Shown here one piece after another: positions 1 through 11,700 of a stretch of DNA of 64,000 nt. Source of the stretch: Triglochin maritima. Its lineage: Eukaryota; Streptophyta; Magnoliopsida; Alismatales; Juncaginaceae. The notes beneath the pieces were generated by a model that was not told the DNA's origin, did no database searches, and saw only the letters and a program-made list of their open reading frames with translations. Every line of letters starts with the position of its first letter. Within the stretch, counting starts at the first letter, position 1. The position numbers and the translations under genes are program-made. Where the stretch lies: NCBI GenBank assembly GCA_963682175.1, contig OY821789.1:32556188-32620187 (forward strand). The letters are read 5' to 3'.

Positions 1-3000
1 CACCTCGATACGAAGTCTGCAACGTCCTTCTTCATACCTCGCCACCAGAAGTTCCGCTGCAGATCTTTGTACATCTTGGTGCTCCCTGGATGAATGGAAT
101 ATCTCGATCTGTGTGCCTCCTCCATGATGTCATGTCTCAGGTCCTCTGCCCTCGGCACCCATATACGGTCTCTGAATCTCAGACCTCCGTCAACTCCAAC
201 TCTGAAGTCTGACCCATCTCTAGCTGCTAACTGTAGCAAACTGCTCAACTCCTCATCTGTAGTCTGAGCATGAATCACTGCTGATACTGTCTGAGGCTCT
301 ACTCTCAATCCGGCAATCACTGCGCCCTCAGAGCTATCAGCAAATGGCCTCCACTCTGCCAAAGACTCTAGCAGTCGCCACTCCTGAATGCATAGGCCTA
401 CTACTGATACCTCCACCTTCCGGCTCAAAGCGTCTGCAACTGTGTTCGCCTTCCCCGGATGGTAAGAGATAGTGAAGTCATAGTCCTTAATGAACTCAAG
501 CCATCTGCGCTGCCTCATGTTCAGCTCCTTCTGCGAGAACAGGTATTTCAGACTCTGATGATCTGTAAACACCTCGAACTGCTCGCCATAAAGGTAGTGT
601 CTCCAGGTCTTCAGTGCGTGAACCACTGCTGCTAACTCCAAATCATGTGTCGGGTAATTCCTCTCATGGACCTTCAGCTGTCTGGATGCGTATGCGATCA
701 CCCTCCCGTGCTGCATAAGTACACATCCTAAGCCAACACCTGAAGCATCGCTATAAATCACGAATCCACCCGTGCCACTCGGCAATGACAAAACTGGTGT
801 TGTGGTCAACAATCTCTTCAGCTCCTGAAAGCTGTCCTCGCACTTCTGTGACCATACAAAGGTGACTCCCTTCTGCGTCAGAGTCGTCAGTGGTGCTGCC
901 AATCTCGAGAAGTCTTTGATGAAGCGACGGTAATAACCCGCCAGTCCAACAAAGCTCCTAATCTCCGTCACGCTCGTAGGGGTCCTCCACTGTGTCACTG
1001 CCTCTACCTTCGCCGGATCCACCGATATCCCCTCTGCCGATACAATGTGTCCGAGGAATGCCACTCTGTCCAACCAAAACTCGCACTTTGAGAACTTAGC
1101 ATATAACTGCTGAGCCCTCAATATGCTGAGTACAATCCTCAGATGCTCTCTGTGCTGCTCCACATCTGGCGAATAGATCAAAATGTCATCCACGAAGACA
1201 ATCACAAACATATCAATATACTGCTTGAATGTCTGGTGCATCAGATCCATGAACGCTGCCGGAGCATTCGTCAATCCAAATGGCATCACCAAGAACTCAT
1301 AGTGTCCATATCTCGTCCTGAAAGCTGTCTTCTGGATGTCCTCATCTCAAATCCTCAACTGGTGATATCCTGAACGCAGGTCAATCTTCGAGAAAACCTT
1401 CGCTGACTGCAGCTGGTCAAAGAGGTCCTCGATCCTAGGTAAGGGATACCTATTCTTCACCGTCACCTGGTTCAGCATCCTGTAGTCTATGCACATCCTC
1501 AAGGATCCGTCCTTCTTCTTCACAAACAAAACTGGCGCACCCCAAGGCGAGACACTCGGCCTGATAAATCCAGAGTCCATCAATTCCTGCAACTGCTTCT
1601 TCAACTCTGTCAACTCAGCAGGTGCCATCCGGTATGGAGCTTTCGACTGTGGTGTAGTGCCAGCTACCAATTCTATGTCGAACTCCAACTCCCGGTGTGG
1701 TGGTAAACCTGGAATATCCGCTGGAAAAACATCCGCGAACTCCTGCACCACCTCTATGTCCTCTAGCCTCTGAGACTCTGCCTCCGGAACCACAAGTGTC
1801 GCCAGAAATGCTGCACAACCCTGCTGTAACAGTCTTTGTGCTCTCACAACAGATACAATAATGCGACCCCCTCTGCTTCTGATCCCTCTAATCAGAATAT
1901 CAGGCAAACCCTTCCTCGGGATCAAAATCTTCTTCTCACGGCACAAGACTCGAACATCATATTGGGACAGCCAATCCATTCCAAGTATGACATCAAAGTC
2001 CTCCATCGGTAGCAAGACCAGGTCTGCCGGAAACTCCTGATCTCCCGAAACAACCGTGGCGCCGGGGACAAATCTCCCCACAGTGCCCACCAGACCCAGG
2101 GGTGTGCTGACCTCCAAAGTGGCAGTCAACATCGCAAGGGTACAACCCAACACTCCCGCAAATCGCTCTGAGATGAACGAGTGTGTCGCGCCACAATCAA
2201 AGAGCACCCTAGCTACTGAACCAGCGACAAGAAGTGTACCTTCCACAACAGCGCCTCCATCACGAGCCTCCTCTGCCTGGATGGTGTAAACTCTGCCGGT
2301 GCGCTGTCCCTGCTGTGGTCTGAAAGGTGGTCTACCTCCGCCTCCACCTCTGCCGGGTGCTGGTAACCCCGGTGGTCTGCTCGGTCCAGCTCCTCGGCTC
2401 GGACAGCTCCTAATAAAGTGGCCCAGCTGACCACAACCATGACATGCTCCGGGGGTGAAGCACGGCCCGGAGTGAAACCTCCCACAAGTACCACAAGGCT
2501 CAGGTCGTGGTACTGCAGCTCCTGCTCCCTCGAATCGGGGCCTCTTGCCCGGATTCCTTCCAGTCTGACCTCCCGGCCGCCCAGAGAACCTACCCGATGG
2601 CCTCCTCTCATCCTGGTAGTTCTCTCTGTAGTCACGATCGAGAACAGTAGCACTCTTCACTGCATCGGCTAATGTGCGTGGCATATGTGTCAGCACCTTC
2701 GTCCTCAACTGCTTCCGGAGCCCTCGGACGAACTTCCCCGCTCTCTGCTCCTGTGTGATGTACATCTCGGGACAGTAACGCTCAAGGGCGTTGAACTTCC
2801 CGATGTAGCTTGCCAAAGTCATGTCTCCCTGCTGAAGACTCAGAAACTCCTCCCTCTTCGCGTCCTGAACATGCTGCGGAAAGTACTGCTCGTTGAACTC
2901 GCCAACGAACTCCTCCCAGGCTATATCATCTCGATCCGCAAACACCACTGCAGATGTGGACCTCCACCAGTTGGACGCAGCACCGCCCAAAACATATGTA

Positions 3001-3308
3001 GCCAGGCCCACTCTCGCCTCTGGAGGACAACCAATAGCACTGAAGATCTTCTGCATCGTGAAGATCCACTCCTCCGCAGCCTCTGCGTCATACTGCCCCA
3101 GAAAGGTAGGCGGATGCTGGCGCATAAACCGGTCATGCATAGCGCCAGTCCCCGTCTGCCCAGTCTGTGCTGTCTGCTGCTGTAGCATCTCAGTCAGACG
3201 TCCGACCGTATCGAACAATGTCCGACGCTCATCCTCCCACGCCTCATCCCTCGCAGTCTCACTCTCGCCGCGAGTATGGGCAACAACCTTCCCCCGTCTA
3301 GGAGGCAT
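1..3308 (-). pseudogene. Ty3/gypsy Gag-Pol polyprotein, cut by window edge, one nonsense codon
   Basis: Retrotransposon polyprotein read on the minus strand. The start is taken at the ATG at 3308 (protein begins MPPRRGK). An in-frame upstream ATG at 3353 lies in the leader and adds 15 unconvincing residues. In order: Gag; a CCHC zinc knuckle C-X2-C-X4-H-X4-C (2403-2444); an aspartic protease with D-C-G-A-T-H-S-F (about 2171-2209), Cys replacing the usual Ser or Thr; reverse transcriptase with F-V-D-D at 1185-1196; RNase H; and the start of the integrase zinc-binding domain at the left edge. The frame is open except for a TGA at 1347-1349, just after the residues GYHQLRI of the RT. Homologous sequence continues without frameshift on both sides, so the break looks like one C-to-T change on the coding strand. 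RT placement indicates Ty3/gypsy; a Tekay-like chromovirus is a guess, because the chromodomain region is off the window. Confidence 0.93.
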
Positions 3309-3404
3309 CTGCCAAAGGAAACAAGACAATATCAATATAATTTGTGCATGCATGATCCTCTAGCCCTGACTCCTAACTCAAAGGTGGTTTCTTTGGACAA
3401 GTAC
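3309..3404 (-). other. possible short leader intron before gag
   Basis: On the minus strand the gag ATG is immediately preceded by a pyrimidine-rich stretch ending TTTCCTTTGGCAG, a strong plant 3' splice-site match. A candidate donor (GGC|GTACTT) lies 96 nt upstream, between the primer-binding site and gag. Removing it would delete the upstream ATGs in the leader, including the in-frame one at 3353. This is inferred from consensus only. Confidence 0.3.
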
Positions 3405-3416
3405 GCCGAGATCAAC

Positions 3417-3428
3417 GCTCTGATACCA
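3417..3428 (-). promoter_or_regulatory. primer-binding site (initiator tRNA-Met)
   Basis: The minus strand reads TGGTATCAGAGC, the standard plant LTR-retrotransposon primer-binding site complementary to the 3' end of initiator tRNA-Met. It lies 3 nt inside the LTR edge at 3432, which fixes the 5' LTR boundary and the minus orientation of the element. Confidence 0.92.
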
Positions 3429-3431
3429 AAT

Positions 3432-4321
3432 TGTAACGTACCCGAAAACAGTGGAAAATTTAAACAATAATAAAGACCGTCAACGGTCAACACAGGGCAC
3501 GTCACGGGAAAACAAACCAACATATATATAAAATATATAAGATACAGACCCACGTGGAAGTCAAACTATATAAATGAGTCAACTGTGATTACAACAAAAG
3601 TGAATATACATGTAATCACTACCTCAAACAAAAGATGATATAAAAGAGAACATGATCTGATCCCGGGGGCACTCTCCTCGGTCACCACCTGACTCTAATG
3701 CTACTCGCTACCTGAAATGAAAACAAACAAACATGCCTGAGTTCCCTGAAGGAACCACGTATACCAAACCTCTTAAAATATAAAAAGGAATTAAAGACAA
3801 TGCAATGCTATGCACATGATCATCCACCTCGGGCCCACAATAATGCCCTCACCGCCTCCGCGGCACTGAACCACTCCTGCCACTAGGGTCAAGTCAGTCC
3901 ACCGCTGCCTCACAAGGGTCAGTCGACACCACTGCTCCCCAAAAGTGCAGGAAGGAACCCCCGGTACACGCCGCCACCCCAGGAGCGAGTCAGCCCGCCG
4001 AATACACAACTCGGGTCAGATGACAGCCGCTGCTCCCCCAAGAGCCGCCAGACGCGCACCCTGCCGGAACATCCTCGGCCTACCGCTAAACCCTCGCAAA
4101 CAGCCCAAGGTCTACGGCACACATCCCTCACACCCCGCTCGGTAAGAGAGGCAACAGTAGTACAATAATACGCCTTCGTCGAAGGTGAAATCCGTCGCTC
4201 TCAAAGTCGGTAATCAACCGTCGCCTCGGAGCCGGTAGTCGACCTATACTCAACGGATCGCGTGTGGATAAATCCACCAACCTGCGGCAGATCGGTCGAC
4301 CGCTAAAAGCACACCAGTCGA
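3432..4321 (-). mobile_element. truncated 5' LTR of the Ty3/gypsy element
   Basis: Begins (plus strand) TGTAACGTACCC and matches the complete solo LTR at 6069-8073 almost base for base for about 890 bp. Similarity stops abruptly at 4321 where the intact copy enters its GGTCGACC-rich part. Only about 44% of the 2,005-bp LTR remains, so the 5' part of this LTR, including any promoter there, is missing. The next 500 bp are unrelated, so this is a deletion or rearrangement breakpoint. Confidence 0.88.
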
Positions 4322-4845
4322 TACTCATTCATTTTTCACTCATTGGCATTATTCCCTCTTAACCATTTCAGGTCTCGTCCATTTTCTATTGTTAAGCTCA
4401 AATTCCATATATTGAGGGATCCTAACCTTTTGTATGAGTGACTATAATACGTATTGGAATTCTATCCGTTGGTTCAAAAGACGCGAGTTGAAATTAGACA
4501 ATGCTTTCCAGCCAAGTCGGGTAGTAAAAAATTTAGGGTGTGAAGTGGGTCATCGAATTCCTCAAACGAGATACTTATCCTTCACTGCCAATTGAGAACG
4601 CCCTCAGACGTTTCTCCAACGTTAGATGGTGAAATAAATCGCAAAGTTAAGTATCTTCTTGCTAACAGAGAAGTCTCTTTTTAGTGACAAATAGCAGATG
4701 CAAGATGGTTAAGGATGGGTGTTCGTAAATTTCGTTTTTCCACATTGTCGTGCTTAAACTTTTACCCAGACTTAAGAGATCAAGACTTAGCGGTGGTAAT
4801 GCAAGACGAAAGTCAAAATCTTATAAAGAGAATTAAGTACCCATA
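4322..4845. other. unassigned repeat-like DNA, left part
   Basis: No gene or recognisable element. Together with 5591-6063 it forms the host sequence interrupted by the solo LTR at 4851-5585. No long open frame was found in either part. It may be a decayed retrotransposon fragment, but nothing seen here proves that. Confidence 0.4.
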
Positions 4846-4850
4846 AGTTG

Positions 4851-5585
4851 TGTAATATCCTGAATTTTTAGTTGAGGTAATAATCAAATATCTTAATGGA
4901 CTAATTAAGATTATTGAATGATTGTGTGGTTTTAGGAGAAGATGGAATTTTGAGAAGAATATAGAGAAGAAAAAGATGGAGATTTCGAGGCAAGTACTGA
5001 TTCGTTATTCTTCAGTTTCATATCATGTCTGTCTCTCTTGATATTCGTAGTTGCATGCATGCTGAGTATTGATATTGATTTTATGGATATGCATATGATT
5101 GCATGGTGATGTTTCAGTTGACATGTCTTGTTGCTGCATGTATGTTTCTGGTTGAGCCACTTAGGAAAGAGCTGCCTAGCGGACAACGTGGAGCCACCCA
5201 AGAGAGGAAAGGGCTGCTTGTCGTTAGTGTGGAGCTACCAGATGTGCGTCTGACTGATTGATAGATTTCAGAAGCACAGGATGTGGTCGAATCCGAATGG
5301 GGGTTCCAGATTGTTATGCATGCATTTTATTTGTGATGCATGTCTCTTGATCGTGCTTATTGACTGAATGTCATATTCCGTATTATTTTCCACATGATTA
5401 TGATTGATTGACAGTTGGAACTTGCGGGTTGTCGAGCTCACAAAATGTTGATTATATTTTTCAGATTGTTATGAGCCCATCAGATGGATTTAAATATCAG
5501 AGTGCGCAGCGGTCAGGATCGTGAATCATATCTTAACGCACCGGGTTCGGGCGGGTGAGCAGTTGTCCAGGCTCGGGGCGTTATA
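4851..5585 (+). mobile_element. solo LTR, 735 bp, TSD AGTTG
   Basis: Starts TGTAATATCCTGAA and ends CGGGGCGTTATA; the expected terminal CA has changed to TA. It is flanked by perfect 5-bp direct repeats AGTTG at 4846-4850 and 5586-5590. The termini resemble plant Ty3/gypsy LTRs, but of a different family from the neighbouring LTRs. Internally a short unit (GAGCCAC..GAAAG.GCTGC) is repeated at about 5154-5240. No internal domain adjoins it, so it is a product of LTR-LTR recombination. Confidence 0.85.
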
Positions 5586-5590
5586 AGTTG

Positions 5591-6063
5591 AGTACGTCAG
5601 AGAACGCTCGAAGGCGTTGTTTGCCTAAGAAGATATTGATCTTCCTAACCATAGCTTATATATATATATATGGAAGGCATCCCCGCCTAACACTCTTAAA
5701 ATCAAATTTGGTATGGTAGAGCTCCAAGACACCCACCAACAATGGAATTGTCAAAGTTAAGGCGATTTAGAGAAGTAATCAAGATGAGTTTATAAAAGAA
5801 TTGGAACTTCATTGTTGAATTCGACTCAACAATAGTAGTAGTCTTGGATCGAGGTGAAGCCCAACCTGGGTAGTGGATGAGATTAGAGTTATAAGCCTAT
5901 TACGTGATGCAACATGTGTCACTTGGTACATAGATTTAGAGCCACAGACAAGTTGAATGATTATCTATCCAAATAAGTTTCCTGAACCTATATCTACACC
6001 TCTAACTCAACTATTATGTTGTATGATTTGGATCCACTAGTAAATGGGTTTGACACACTTAGA
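5591..6063. other. unassigned repeat-like DNA, right part
   Basis: Continuation of 4322-4845 beyond the solo LTR. No gene recognised. It contains a short (TA)n run at about 5656-5670. The next element's TSD begins at 6064. Confidence 0.35.
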
Positions 6064-6068
6064 CATTA

Positions 6069-8073
6069 TGTAACGTACCCGAAAACAGCGGAAAATTTAA
6101 ACAATAATAAAGACCGTCAACGGTCAACACAGGGCACGTCACGGGAAAACAAACCAACATATATATAAAATATATAAGATACAGACCCACGTGGAAGTCA
6201 AACTATATAAATGAGTCAACTATGATTACAACAAAAGTGAATATACATGTAATCACTACCTCAAACAAAAGATGATATAAAAGAGAACATGATCTGATCC
6301 CGGGGGCACTCTCCTCGGTCACCACCTGACTCTAATGCTACTCGCTACCTGAAATGAAAACAAACAAACATGCCTGAGTTCCCTGAAAGAACCACGTATA
6401 CCAAACCTCCTAAAATATAAAAAGGAATTAAAGACAATGCAATGCTATGCACATGATCATCCACATCGGGCCCACAATAATGCCCTCACCGCCTCCGCGG
6501 CACTGAACCACTCCTGCCACTAGGGTCAAGTCAGTCCACCGCTGCCTCACAAGGGTCAGTCGACACCACTGCTCCCCAAAAGTGCAGGAAGGAACCCCCG
6601 GTACACGCCGCCACCCCAGGAGCGAGTCAGCCCGCCGAATACACAACTCGGGTCAGATGACAGCCGCTGCTCCCCCAAGAGCCGCCAGACGCGCACCCTG
6701 CCGGAACATCCTCGGCCTACCGCTAAACCCTCGCAAACAGCCCAAGGTCTACGACACACATCCCTCACACCCCGCTCGGTAAGAGAGGCAACAGTAGTAC
6801 AATAATACGCCTTCGTCGAAGGTGAAATCCGTCGCTCTCAAAGCCGGTAATCAACCGTCGCCTCGGAGCCGGTAGTCGACCTATACTCAACGGATCGCGT
6901 GTGGATAAATCCACCAACCTGCGGCAGATCGGTCGACCGCTAAAAGCACACCGGTCGACCGGTCCCCCACACAGTACACAATACTGTACAAACAAGTCTA
7001 CCGGTCGAACCACGCCAACCGAATTACCGACCAATCGGTCGAACAAAAGTCATCTAGCGGTCGACCGTTTGGATGGTCTACGCTATACAATTTTATATAA
7101 TATATATATCCGATCAGTCGAACCAAGGGGTCGTTCAACCGATAACAGGAAAACTCAGTATCTTGCCCAAGTGACATTCGGTCGACCGGAACTGCTATAC
7201 AGTTCGACCGAAACATCACAGGCACTCTACTGCTTAATTAAAATGCTCAGTCGGTCGACCGAAAGTTAAAGAGCGGTCGACCGTTTTGATGGTCAAAGCT
7301 CCCAACCGACTTAGCATCGAATAGATCGGTCGAACAAGGTTAAGGGTGTTCGACCGTTTAATAAGTCAAAACCCCCAACCGACCCATTCTCATTGTTATT
7401 CGGTCGACCGGCTAAGTGGTCCCGTTCGACCGATAACAGCATCACCCCTTTTCCCGCACAAATCTGGCATAACGGTCGACCATCCTAAGACATCGTTCGA
7501 CCGTTCGCGGGTAAACATCAATATAATAATAGGATCGGTCGACTGCCCACAGGCACCAGTCGACCGATCGTCGTCTTCAACCTCTGAATTGGTTGAAATC
7601 CGACGGGGAATTCGACACCAACGTCGATCCTTAACACTCACAAGGCTTATGTGAGTTATAATGAAGATTTGGCATACCTTTTGGTCGAATGAAGAAGCCT
7701 CCCGAACTTGAGCCACTTCACTCATCTTCTTCTTCTCTTTCTTCACTTCTTCTCTCCTTCTTCTTCTTCTTCACAATCATCTCTCTCACTCTCAGTTCAC
7801 TCTATTCACGTATCCTTCACACTCCAGCAAAACATTTCTCAGCTTAACCTTATCTTTACTATATATATCTCTTTTAATTAACCACCTCCAACTCTTCCAA
7901 CCATAACAAGCCACCTCATCTCCCCCATGTCTATCACCTCCATATCATCCAATCATACACATTTGGCTTAAGTCTTATCTCTTCATAGATCAAACCAAAC
8001 CAAAGCATAATTAATTCTTAAGTAGGTTTATTTAGGTTTAGTTTAATTAGGGTGTTTAAATTAGGTTATTACA
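6069..8073 (-). mobile_element. complete solo LTR A, 2,005 bp, TSD CATTA
   Basis: Full-length solo LTR of the same family as the 5' LTR of the gag-pol element, in the same orientation. Plus-strand ends are TGTAACGTACCC...GGTTATTACA (TG...CA). Perfect 5-bp TSDs CATTA flank it at 6064-6068 and 8074-8078. No primer-binding site adjoins it, confirming solo status. The region 6930-7570 is packed with GGTCGACC-type palindromes, and about 7725-7800 is TTC/CTC-rich. Confidence 0.93.
6930..7570. repeat. GGTCGACC palindrome cluster in LTR A
   Basis: About 18 copies of the 8-bp palindrome GGTCGACC or half-decayed forms (GGTCGAAC, GTTCGACC, AGTCGACC), usually flanked as CGGTCGACCG. They lie 15-60 bp apart in otherwise unique sequence. 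A longer module, GCGGTCGACCGTTT.GATGGT, occurs twice (about 7059 and 7273). The same cluster and module recur in the other LTRs of this family at 25880-26560 and 32934-33490. Confidence 0.85.
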
Positions 8074-8163
8074 CATTAATTTGCCACAACACAAAAAAAG
8101 TTTACCCCCATCGCACATCTAGGACAAAAACAATAAAAAAAACACCATAACAATAGATGTGAG

Positions 8164-8437
8164 TAGGGGTGAGCAAAATTCGGTTCGGTCCGGGTGTCTG
8201 GACCGAACCGAATTTTTCGGTCAAGACCGAACCAGACCGAACTTTTTCGGTCCGGTCTTCTATCCGGAGGACCATGGGAATTCGGTCTTCGGTCCGGTCC
8301 GGTTCGGTCCGGTCAAAGACCGAAATTTTAAGGGTTAAATTCGGGTTTTGGACCGGACCGAACCGAATTTTTCGATCCGGTCTTCCGAAAAGTTCGGTCT
8401 TCGGTCCGATTTGGTCCCGGATCGAAGCTCACTTCTA
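8164..8437. mobile_element. short hAT-like inverted-repeat relic rich in CGGTTCGGTCCGG
   Basis: Begins TAGGGGTGAGC and ends GCTCACTTCTA, an 11-bp imperfect terminal inverted repeat. The body alternates TTCGGTCCGGTC and its complement GACCGAACCG. Plant repeats starting TAGGGGTG-GC are commonly non-autonomous hAT relics. No clean 8-bp TSD is visible (GATGTGAG left, ATGCTGAT right), so the class is tentative. It lies about 320 bp upstream of the BSL start codon. Confidence 0.5.
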
Positions 8438-8761
8438 ATGCTGATGACCTTAAGTTTTTCAATTCAAGCAGAAAAATCAAAACTCAAACGCAATAGTCTT
8501 TTACTTAGGACTCTCAAATTTTGCTCGAGCTCAATAACTCGCTCGAAACTCGATTCGACGACGACGCTCAGGGTTATGGTTAAGTGACTATCTTGTTTGT
8601 TGGTATTAACCATAATCTCTTTTCCAAAAAAACGAATAAAAAAAAAGAGAAGAAAAATCCTACGATCGACTCCCCCAAAGTTCGCTCCCTTCGATCGATC
8701 GATCCTTCCTTCAATCCTCCCCCGAATGCCCTCCAAACCCTAAGATCCGACAACAACCTCC
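8438..8761 (+). promoter_or_regulatory. BSL proximal promoter and 5' UTR region
   Basis: The space between the upstream transposon relic and the BSL start codon is only about 320 bp. It holds a CTCGAGCTC/ACTCGCTCGAAACTCG stretch that itself looks repeat-derived, an A-rich tract (about 8626-8660), and a CT/CCTCC-rich leader just before the ATG, as is common in plant 5' UTRs. No clear TATA box was identified. Confidence 0.4.
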
Positions 8762-11700
8762 ATGGACCTCGACTCCACCACCACCACCACCTCCATGGAC
8801 CACCAACCCCACCCCGACCCCTCCTCCCCTTCTCCTTCCCCCACCCCAATCCCCCGCCCTGCCCCCACCTACGCCGTCGTCGAAAACCCCGACGACGGCC
8901 CCGGACCCCGCTGCGGCCACACCCTCACCTCCGTCGCCGCCGTCGGGGAGGAGGGGACCCCCGGGTACGTCGGTCCCAGACTCATCCTCTTCGGTGGTGC
9001 CACTGCTCTAGAAGGGAACTCCGTGTCGGCTTCTCCGCCCTCGCCCTCGTCCGCTGGAATTCGTAAGGATTGATATTGAGAAATTGGAAAAAGTGGTTTT
9101 GGTTGTGATTGAATTGTTGGTCGTGTGGTTGGGGTGGATTGTTTTGTTGTGTGACTTGATTTCGTGAATTTTGGTTGATGGACCGGGTTGTTGGTGGAGC
9201 TAGAGCTAGAGCTAGAGCTAGAGCCAGAGCCCTTGAAGGGGACTTCGTGTCGGCTTGCCCACTCTCGCCCTCGTCCGCCGGAATACGTAAGGATTGAAAT
9301 TGGAAAATTGAAAAATGGTTTTGGTTGTGATTGGTTTGTTTAGGATGTCTGAATTGTTTTGTTGTGTGATTGGATGAGTGTAAGGATTGAAATTGGAAAA
9401 TTGAAAAATGGTTCTGATGGTGACTGAATTGTTGTTCGTGTGCTGTTGTGATTGGTGAGTTTGGGATGTTTAGATTGTTTTGTTGTGTGAGCGGATGAGT
9501 CTGCCGAAATGTGTAAGCGTGGGAATTAGAAAACCCCTGTTTTGGTTACCAGATTCCATGAATTTTGGTTTATGTTACGAGCCGGGTTGTTGGGAGGATG
9601 TGATGGATTAGTGTGGTCGGACTCATCCTCTAGGTATGTTGGTACCAGACTCATCCTCTTCAGTGGAGCCACTTCGCTCGAAGGGAACTCCGTCTCCGCC
9701 CCCTTGCCGTCGTTTGCCGGAATTCATAAGATTTGAAAAATGGAAAAATGGTTTTGGTTGTGATTGGTGAGTTTTGGATGTTTGGATTGTTTTGTTCTGT
9801 GATTGGATGAGTCTGATGGAATGTGTAAGAGTCCCCCCCTCTCTTGATTACCAAATTGCGTGAATTTTGGTTAATGTTACGGACCGGGTTGTGGGGTCGA
9901 TGTGATGGATTAGTGTGGTCTGAAAATAACTATCAATTAATTCATTGTGTTGAGATTCATGTGTTTAGTGTTATTACTATGTAGACGCTCATTTGCAATG
10001 TCATCACTTCAAATGTCAATTGCAGGCCTAGCTGGTGCAACTGCCGATGTTCATTGCTACGATGTTACCACAAACAAGTGGTCAAGGTAATAAACTCTGC
10101 CATGGGACTCAGGGCAGTATTTTTGTGAATGGGACTTGGGAGTGTCTCCGTACTAGCTAATGGTCAATCATAAATGAATAACATCTGCTATGAAAATTAA
10201 TCTGATGCAGGCTAACACCACTTGGAGAGCCACCCTCCCCAAGGGCTGCACATGTTGCAACAGCGGTGGGTACCATGGTAGTTATCCAGGTAGGTAATCA
10301 TGTAATTTCATTCTTAGGAACGATACTAGGAGTATATGTACAATGCTTTCCTGCACTTTTACTTACCAAAATCCATTTAGTAGGCCAATTTTCGTAAAAG
10401 GTGTTGCTTTCTGTGCTAGGGTGGAATTGGTCCTGCGGGGTTGTCTCCTGAAGATTTGCATGTTCTTGATCTCACGCAACAACGGCCACGATGGCACAGG
10501 TTTTTCTACGTTCATCTAAATATTTAGTTGGTCTTCAATTAAAGATAATAATTCTTGCCCATTCCAAATCAAGCCCCTTCAACATGAACCAAGCTTTCCC
10601 AAAAAAAAAACACATGGACTAATTTGAGATTTTGGTTTTGATGTAGGGTAGTTGTACAAGGACCTGGGCCTGGTCCACGTTATGGCCATGTGATGGCTCT
10701 GGTTGGGCAAAGGTTTTTGTTGGAAATAGGAGGAAACGATGGTGATTTTCATCTCTCACTAACAATCACTTTGGCTTCATCAAATTTAGCTATTTTAGCA
10801 AATATATATTGTGATTTCAGGTAAGAGACCTCTTGCCGATGTTTGGGCTCTAGATACTGCTGCTAAACCTTATGAATGGAGGAAGTTGGAGCCTGAAGGG
10901 GAAGGACCACCACCTTGCATGTATGTCATTTCTAAATCATTTGTCTTTTAGATTGGAGAGTGCACACTTTCACTGAATGGTAATTTATAACAATAATATG
11001 TACTGCTTCGTAGCTTTAATGCTAGGAAGAACAATGATTCCAGCATGTAAATCGTGTCCCTCCCAAACAGTAGCAAGTGATCTATAATTTTTTCATTTAT
11101 CATTAATCAATTTTGTGAGTTTTTAGTGACCAATTTTAAAAATACGTCAAAAATCAGGGGTTATTGTGTAGTGAGATAAGCATGTTATATGCTACAGTGT
11201 ACAGCCACACCCAGAAATTTCCTTTCAAAAAATAGATTACTTATTAGGTGTAATTTTTTAAGTGCTTGATAAGAGGTGCAATATCACGGAATAGGCCAAC
11301 AATTTATATTGCTGCTATTGATTTATTATGCTCGACCAAATTTTATGTACGTACAGTGAGACAATTGGAAAAAGGAAAATCTATCCAAAAGATTGTGGAA
11401 TGATATTTACTACAGATGATATATTAGCGCTGCCTTAGGCATTTTCTTTAACTAGATATCTGTAGAACTCTAACATGCGAGGCAAGACAAGTTTATTCTT
11501 TACTCTAAGGTAGTATGGTTAAAACCTATTTTGACAACCATTGATCCCGAAACAGTTAATTTGAAATGTTTACATGCAAATGCAGTGAGATAGTGCTTCA
11601 TGTGGTTTAAAGTTGCTAATGTAGACTTCATTTCTTGATTACCTAGTGTGAATTAGGGGTTGAAGTTATCTTCCAAACCTTGTCATTGTGCTATCATTTA

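Noticed and set aside
6930..7570. CRISPR-like array
   Set aside because: The repeated unit is an 8-10 bp palindrome with irregular spacing and variants, lies inside a plant LTR, and has no repeat-spacer regularity.
6901..7654. Open frames of over 100 codons with repeated RSTE/VDR words, and similar frames at 25781-26574 and 32655-33569
   Set aside because: They are translations of the GGTCGACC repeats inside LTRs. Frames differ between homologous LTRs and lack conserved starts or stops.
6069..8073. LTR A as the second LTR of the gag-pol element at 1-4321
   Set aside because: Both LTR copies lie on the 5' side of gag in the same orientation. LTR A has its own TSD pair CATTA and no adjacent primer-binding site.
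8584..9066. 160-codon His/Arg/Pro-rich frame over BSL exon 1
   Set aside because: It is a shifted frame of the GC-rich Pro/Thr coding region. The +2 frame starting at 8762 gives the BSL protein.
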